NCBI RefSeq assembly: GCF_001704295.1
Contig: NZ_CP012334.1
Span: 4,228,084-4,292,083 of the forward strand
DNA: 64,000 bases
Reading direction: 5' to 3'
Origin: Bordetella sp. H567
GTDB taxonomy: Bacteria; Pseudomonadota; Gammaproteobacteria; Burkholderiales; Burkholderiaceae_B
Shown here: positions 62,135-64,000 of the stretch, piece after piece
How positions within the stretch are numbered: position 1 is the first letter of the stretch
How the letters are laid out: the number at the start of each line of letters is the position of its first letter
Notes under the pieces: model-generated
What the model was told of the DNA's origin: nothing
What the model saw: the letters and a program-made list of their open reading frames with translations, nothing else
Database searches by the model: none
Made by a program: the position numbers and the translations under genes

Positions 62135-64000
62135 ATGCGGCAATTGTGTTTGGTTTTCATCGTCGCGGCCCTGCTTATGTTGACCCTCAGCCGCCTGGCA
62201 TTGGCGGCCTGGCAGCGCGAGCGCGTACGCAATGCCGGCAGCCTCTGGCCCATCCTGCGCGGCGGCTGGCGCATCGACGCGCACCAGGTCGCGGTACTGG
62301 CGGTAGCGCCGGCCGTCTTCTCGCCCTGGCTGGGACATCTGCCCACCGCGACGACCATCGCGTCGATATGGTTCCAGGCGGCATGGCTGCTGCTGGTCTT
62401 CATGGAGGTCGCGACGCCGCCTTTCATCCTGGAATACGACGCACGTCCCAACCGGCTTTTCGTCGAATACCTCAAGCACCCGCGCGAGGTATCCGGCATG
62501 CTTTGGCGCGGCTTCAAGGCGCCGCTGGTCGGCGGGCTGGTGGTCGTGGTCCTGGCCGCATGGATAGGCCGCCTGCTGTTCGGCAACCCGCGGCCCGACG
62601 CGGTACTCGCTTGGTGGCAGATGCCGCTGCTCAGCCTGTTGGCGCTGGCCATCGGCATACTGGCCATCCGCGGCACGCTGCAGCACCGCCCTATCAACCC
62701 CTCCACGGTGGCCTACTGCGGCGACGGCATGTTGAACATGCTGCCCTTGAATTCGCTGTACAGCGTGCTGTACGCCGTCTACAGCATGAAGAATGAGAAG
62801 TCCGCCTCGGCCGTCTACGGCGATATGCCGGACGAGGAAATGCACGCGCAGGTATTGGACGCCGCCGGCCTGCCGCGCCCGCCGGCCGACCCGACCTATC
62901 CCAGCATGCATACGCAGGCGCCAGGCCGTCCCCGCGCACGGCCATTGAACCTGGTCATCATCCTGGAAGAAAGCCTGGGCGCGCAGTACGTCGCCAACCT
63001 GGGAGGGCAAGCCTTGACGCCTTGCCTGGATGCCCTGGCGGGCGAGGCCTGGAATTTCACCCGGGCCTATGCCACCGGCACCCGTTCGGTGCGCGGCCTG
63101 GAGGCCGTCGTCACGGGGTTCCCACCCACCCCGGCTCAGGCGGTGGTCAAGCTGCCCGATGCCCAGCGCGGCTTCTTCACCCTGGCGGATTTGCTGGGAC
63201 GACAAGGCTACCGCTCGCGCTTCATCTACGGGGGCGAGGCGCACTTCGACAATATGAAGGGCTTTTTCCTGGGCAACGGGTTCGACCACATCGTGGACCG
63301 CGGGGAATTCGTCGATCCGCAATTCGTTGGGACGTGGGGCGCCTCCGACGAAGACATGTTCAACCAGTTGCACCGCCTGCTAAGCAGCGACGGGGACCAG
63401 CCGACCTTCACCCTGGCCTTCACGGTGTCCAACCACACTCCCTGGGAATACCCCAGCGGACGCATCGAGCCCGACGGCAACCCTGCCACGGTCGAGAACA
63501 CGGTGCGCTACGCGGATTGGGCCCTGGGACGCTTCTTCGAGGAGGCAAAGAACTCGCCCTATTGGGAAAACACGGTGTTCCTGATCGCCGCGGACCACGA
63601 CTCGCGCGTCTCCGGTGCCAGCCTGGTGCCGGTGCGCCATTTCCACATCCCCTCCGTCATCCTGGGCGCGGATGTTGCCGCGCGCCGCGACGACCGCATC
63701 ATCAGCCAAATAGACCTCGCACCCACACTGCTGTCCGTGATGGGCCTGGAAACCCGGCACCCGATGCTGGGCCGCGACCTGACGCGTCCCCTGCCCGACA
63801 ACGCCCCGGGCCGCGCCATCATGCAGTACGGCGACAATTACGGCTACCTGAAGGGCGACCGTCTGCTGGTGCTGGGGCCGCAGAAAGCCCCCGTCCAATA
63901 TCGTTATGCGCGGCCCGAAACCTACGACCCCGTGCCGGTCGACGAAGCGCTTGCACGCGAGGCGCTGGCCCACGCGCTCTGGCCCAGTTGGGCATATCGT
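62135..64000 (+). CDS. sulfatase-fold membrane phosphotransferase (LTA synthase family), 3' end outside window
   Basis: The frame runs 622 codons from ATG 62135 (after GGGAG) to the last base of the window without a stop. Five hydrophobic segments fill the first 200 residues. Then follows a periplasmic alkaline-phosphatase-like domain: NLVIILEESLGAQYVANLGG with the metal site, YATGTRSVRGLEAVVTGFPP with the catalytic threonine, YGGEAHFDNMKGFFLGNGFD, FTLAFTVSNHTPW and LIAADHDSRVSG. LTA-synthase relatives in Gram-negatives transfer phosphoglycerol to periplasmic glucans, or phosphoethanolamine in other branches. The donor and acceptor are not evident. An in-frame ATG lies five codons upstream. 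Confidence 0.92.
   Translation, partial: MRQLCLVFIVAALLMLTLSRLALAAWQRERVRNAGSLWPILRGGWRIDAHQVAVLAVAPAVFSPWLGHLPTATTIASIWFQAAWLLLVFMEVATPPFILEYDARPNRLFVEYLKHPREVSGMLWRGFKAPLVGGLVVVVLAAWIGRLLFGNPRPDAVLAWWQMPLLSLLALAIGILAIRGTLQHRPINPSTVAYCGDGMLNMLPLNSLYSVLYAVYSMKNEKSASAVYGDMPDEEMHAQVLDAAGLPRPPADPTYPSMHTQAPGRPRARPLNLVIILEESLGAQYVANLGGQALTPCLDALAGEAWNFTRAYATGTRSVRGLEAVVTGFPPTPAQAVVKLPDAQRGFFTLADLLGRQGYRSRFIYGGEAHFDNMKGFFLGNGFDHIVDRGEFVDPQFVGTWGASDEDMFNQLHRLLSSDGDQPTFTLAFTVSNHTPWEYPSGRIEPDGNPATVENTVRYADWALGRFFEEAKNSPYWENTVFLIAADHDSRVSGASLVPVRHFHIPSVILGADVAARRDDRIISQIDLAPTLLSVMGLETRHPMLGRDLTRPLPDNAPGRAIMQYGDNYGYLKGDRLLVLGPQKAPVQYRYARPETYDPVPVDEALAREALAHALWPSWAYR

Overview
This is a GC-rich chromosomal window from a betaproteobacterium. 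It is most like the Alcaligenaceae (Bordetella/Achromobacter group). The grounds are four periplasmic Bug (tripartite tricarboxylate receptor) genes, each beside catabolic genes, the type of catabolic and regulatory genes, and a Vi-type capsule locus of a kind known from that family. This placement is inference; no rRNA or core phylogenetic marker is present. There are no insertion sequences, integrases, CRISPR arrays or plasmid functions.

Layout. (1) 1-15004: the tail of an aldo/keto reductase, then a catabolic cluster. It holds an aldehyde dehydrogenase, a thiamine-diphosphate enzyme, a citrate-synthase-like protein with an N-terminal DNA-binding domain, a Bug receptor, an AhpD-like protein, an ornithine-cyclodeaminase-like enzyme, a bicupin, a DapA-family lyase, an MmgE/PrpD protein, a second Bug receptor, a LysR regulator and a Bcr/CflA-type efflux pump. 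A 14-base sequence repeated exactly upstream of the dehydrogenase and in the citrate-synthase/Bug divergent promoter suggests one regulator controls the cluster. (2) 15084-20593: an altronate/galactarate-dehydratase-family enzyme with a divergent GntR regulator and a good operator between them, a YceI protein, and a complete polar amino-acid (cystine-like) ABC importer. (3) 20594-26392: a decayed small HTH gene, a GST with divergent TetR, an AraC regulator with divergent carboxymuconolactone-decarboxylase-like protein, and a PrpR-type sigma-54 activator. (4) 26409-30336: a sigma-54 promoter with upstream activator sites in front of Bug + aconitase-like large and small subunits + a PEP-mutase/isocitrate-lyase-family lyase, which looks like uptake, hydration and retro-aldol cleavage of a substituted C5/C6 dicarboxylate. 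(5) 30353-39931: housekeeping and accessory genes (azoreductase, GNAT, MocR, an unidentified 544-residue protein, SDR, haloacid dehalogenase, cold-shock protein, Bug, MFS, a Met-rich exported peptide).

(6) 39953-54426 is the outstanding region: ten minus-strand genes forming a complete Vi-antigen-type capsule operon in the order tviB-tviD-tviE-vexA-vexB-vexC-vexD-vexE-tviC-PL1 lyase. UDP-GlcNAc would be oxidised (TviB) and 4-epimerised (TviC) to UDP-GalNAcA, polymerised (TviE), O-acetylated (TviD), given a lipid end (VexE), exported by an ABC-2 complex (VexB/VexC with VexD and VexA), and trimmed or released by the lyase. The most unusual point is that the ATPase subunit VexC lines up with its family but has lost Walker A, signature, Walker B and H-loop residues, while the permease VexB carries an extra N-terminal domain of about 200 residues. 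No tviA-type regulator is seen.

(7) 55000-57534: a nuclease-motif/DUF2075 helicase overlapping a MazG-like pyrophosphohydrolase, directly downstream of a tRNA-Lys(CTT) gene, resembling a small defence or accessory module. (8) 57881-64000: a diguanylate cyclase, an AsmA-family protein with a 13-unit Gly-Gln-Ala repeat, and the first 622 codons of a sulfatase-fold (LTA-synthase-like) membrane enzyme that runs off the window.
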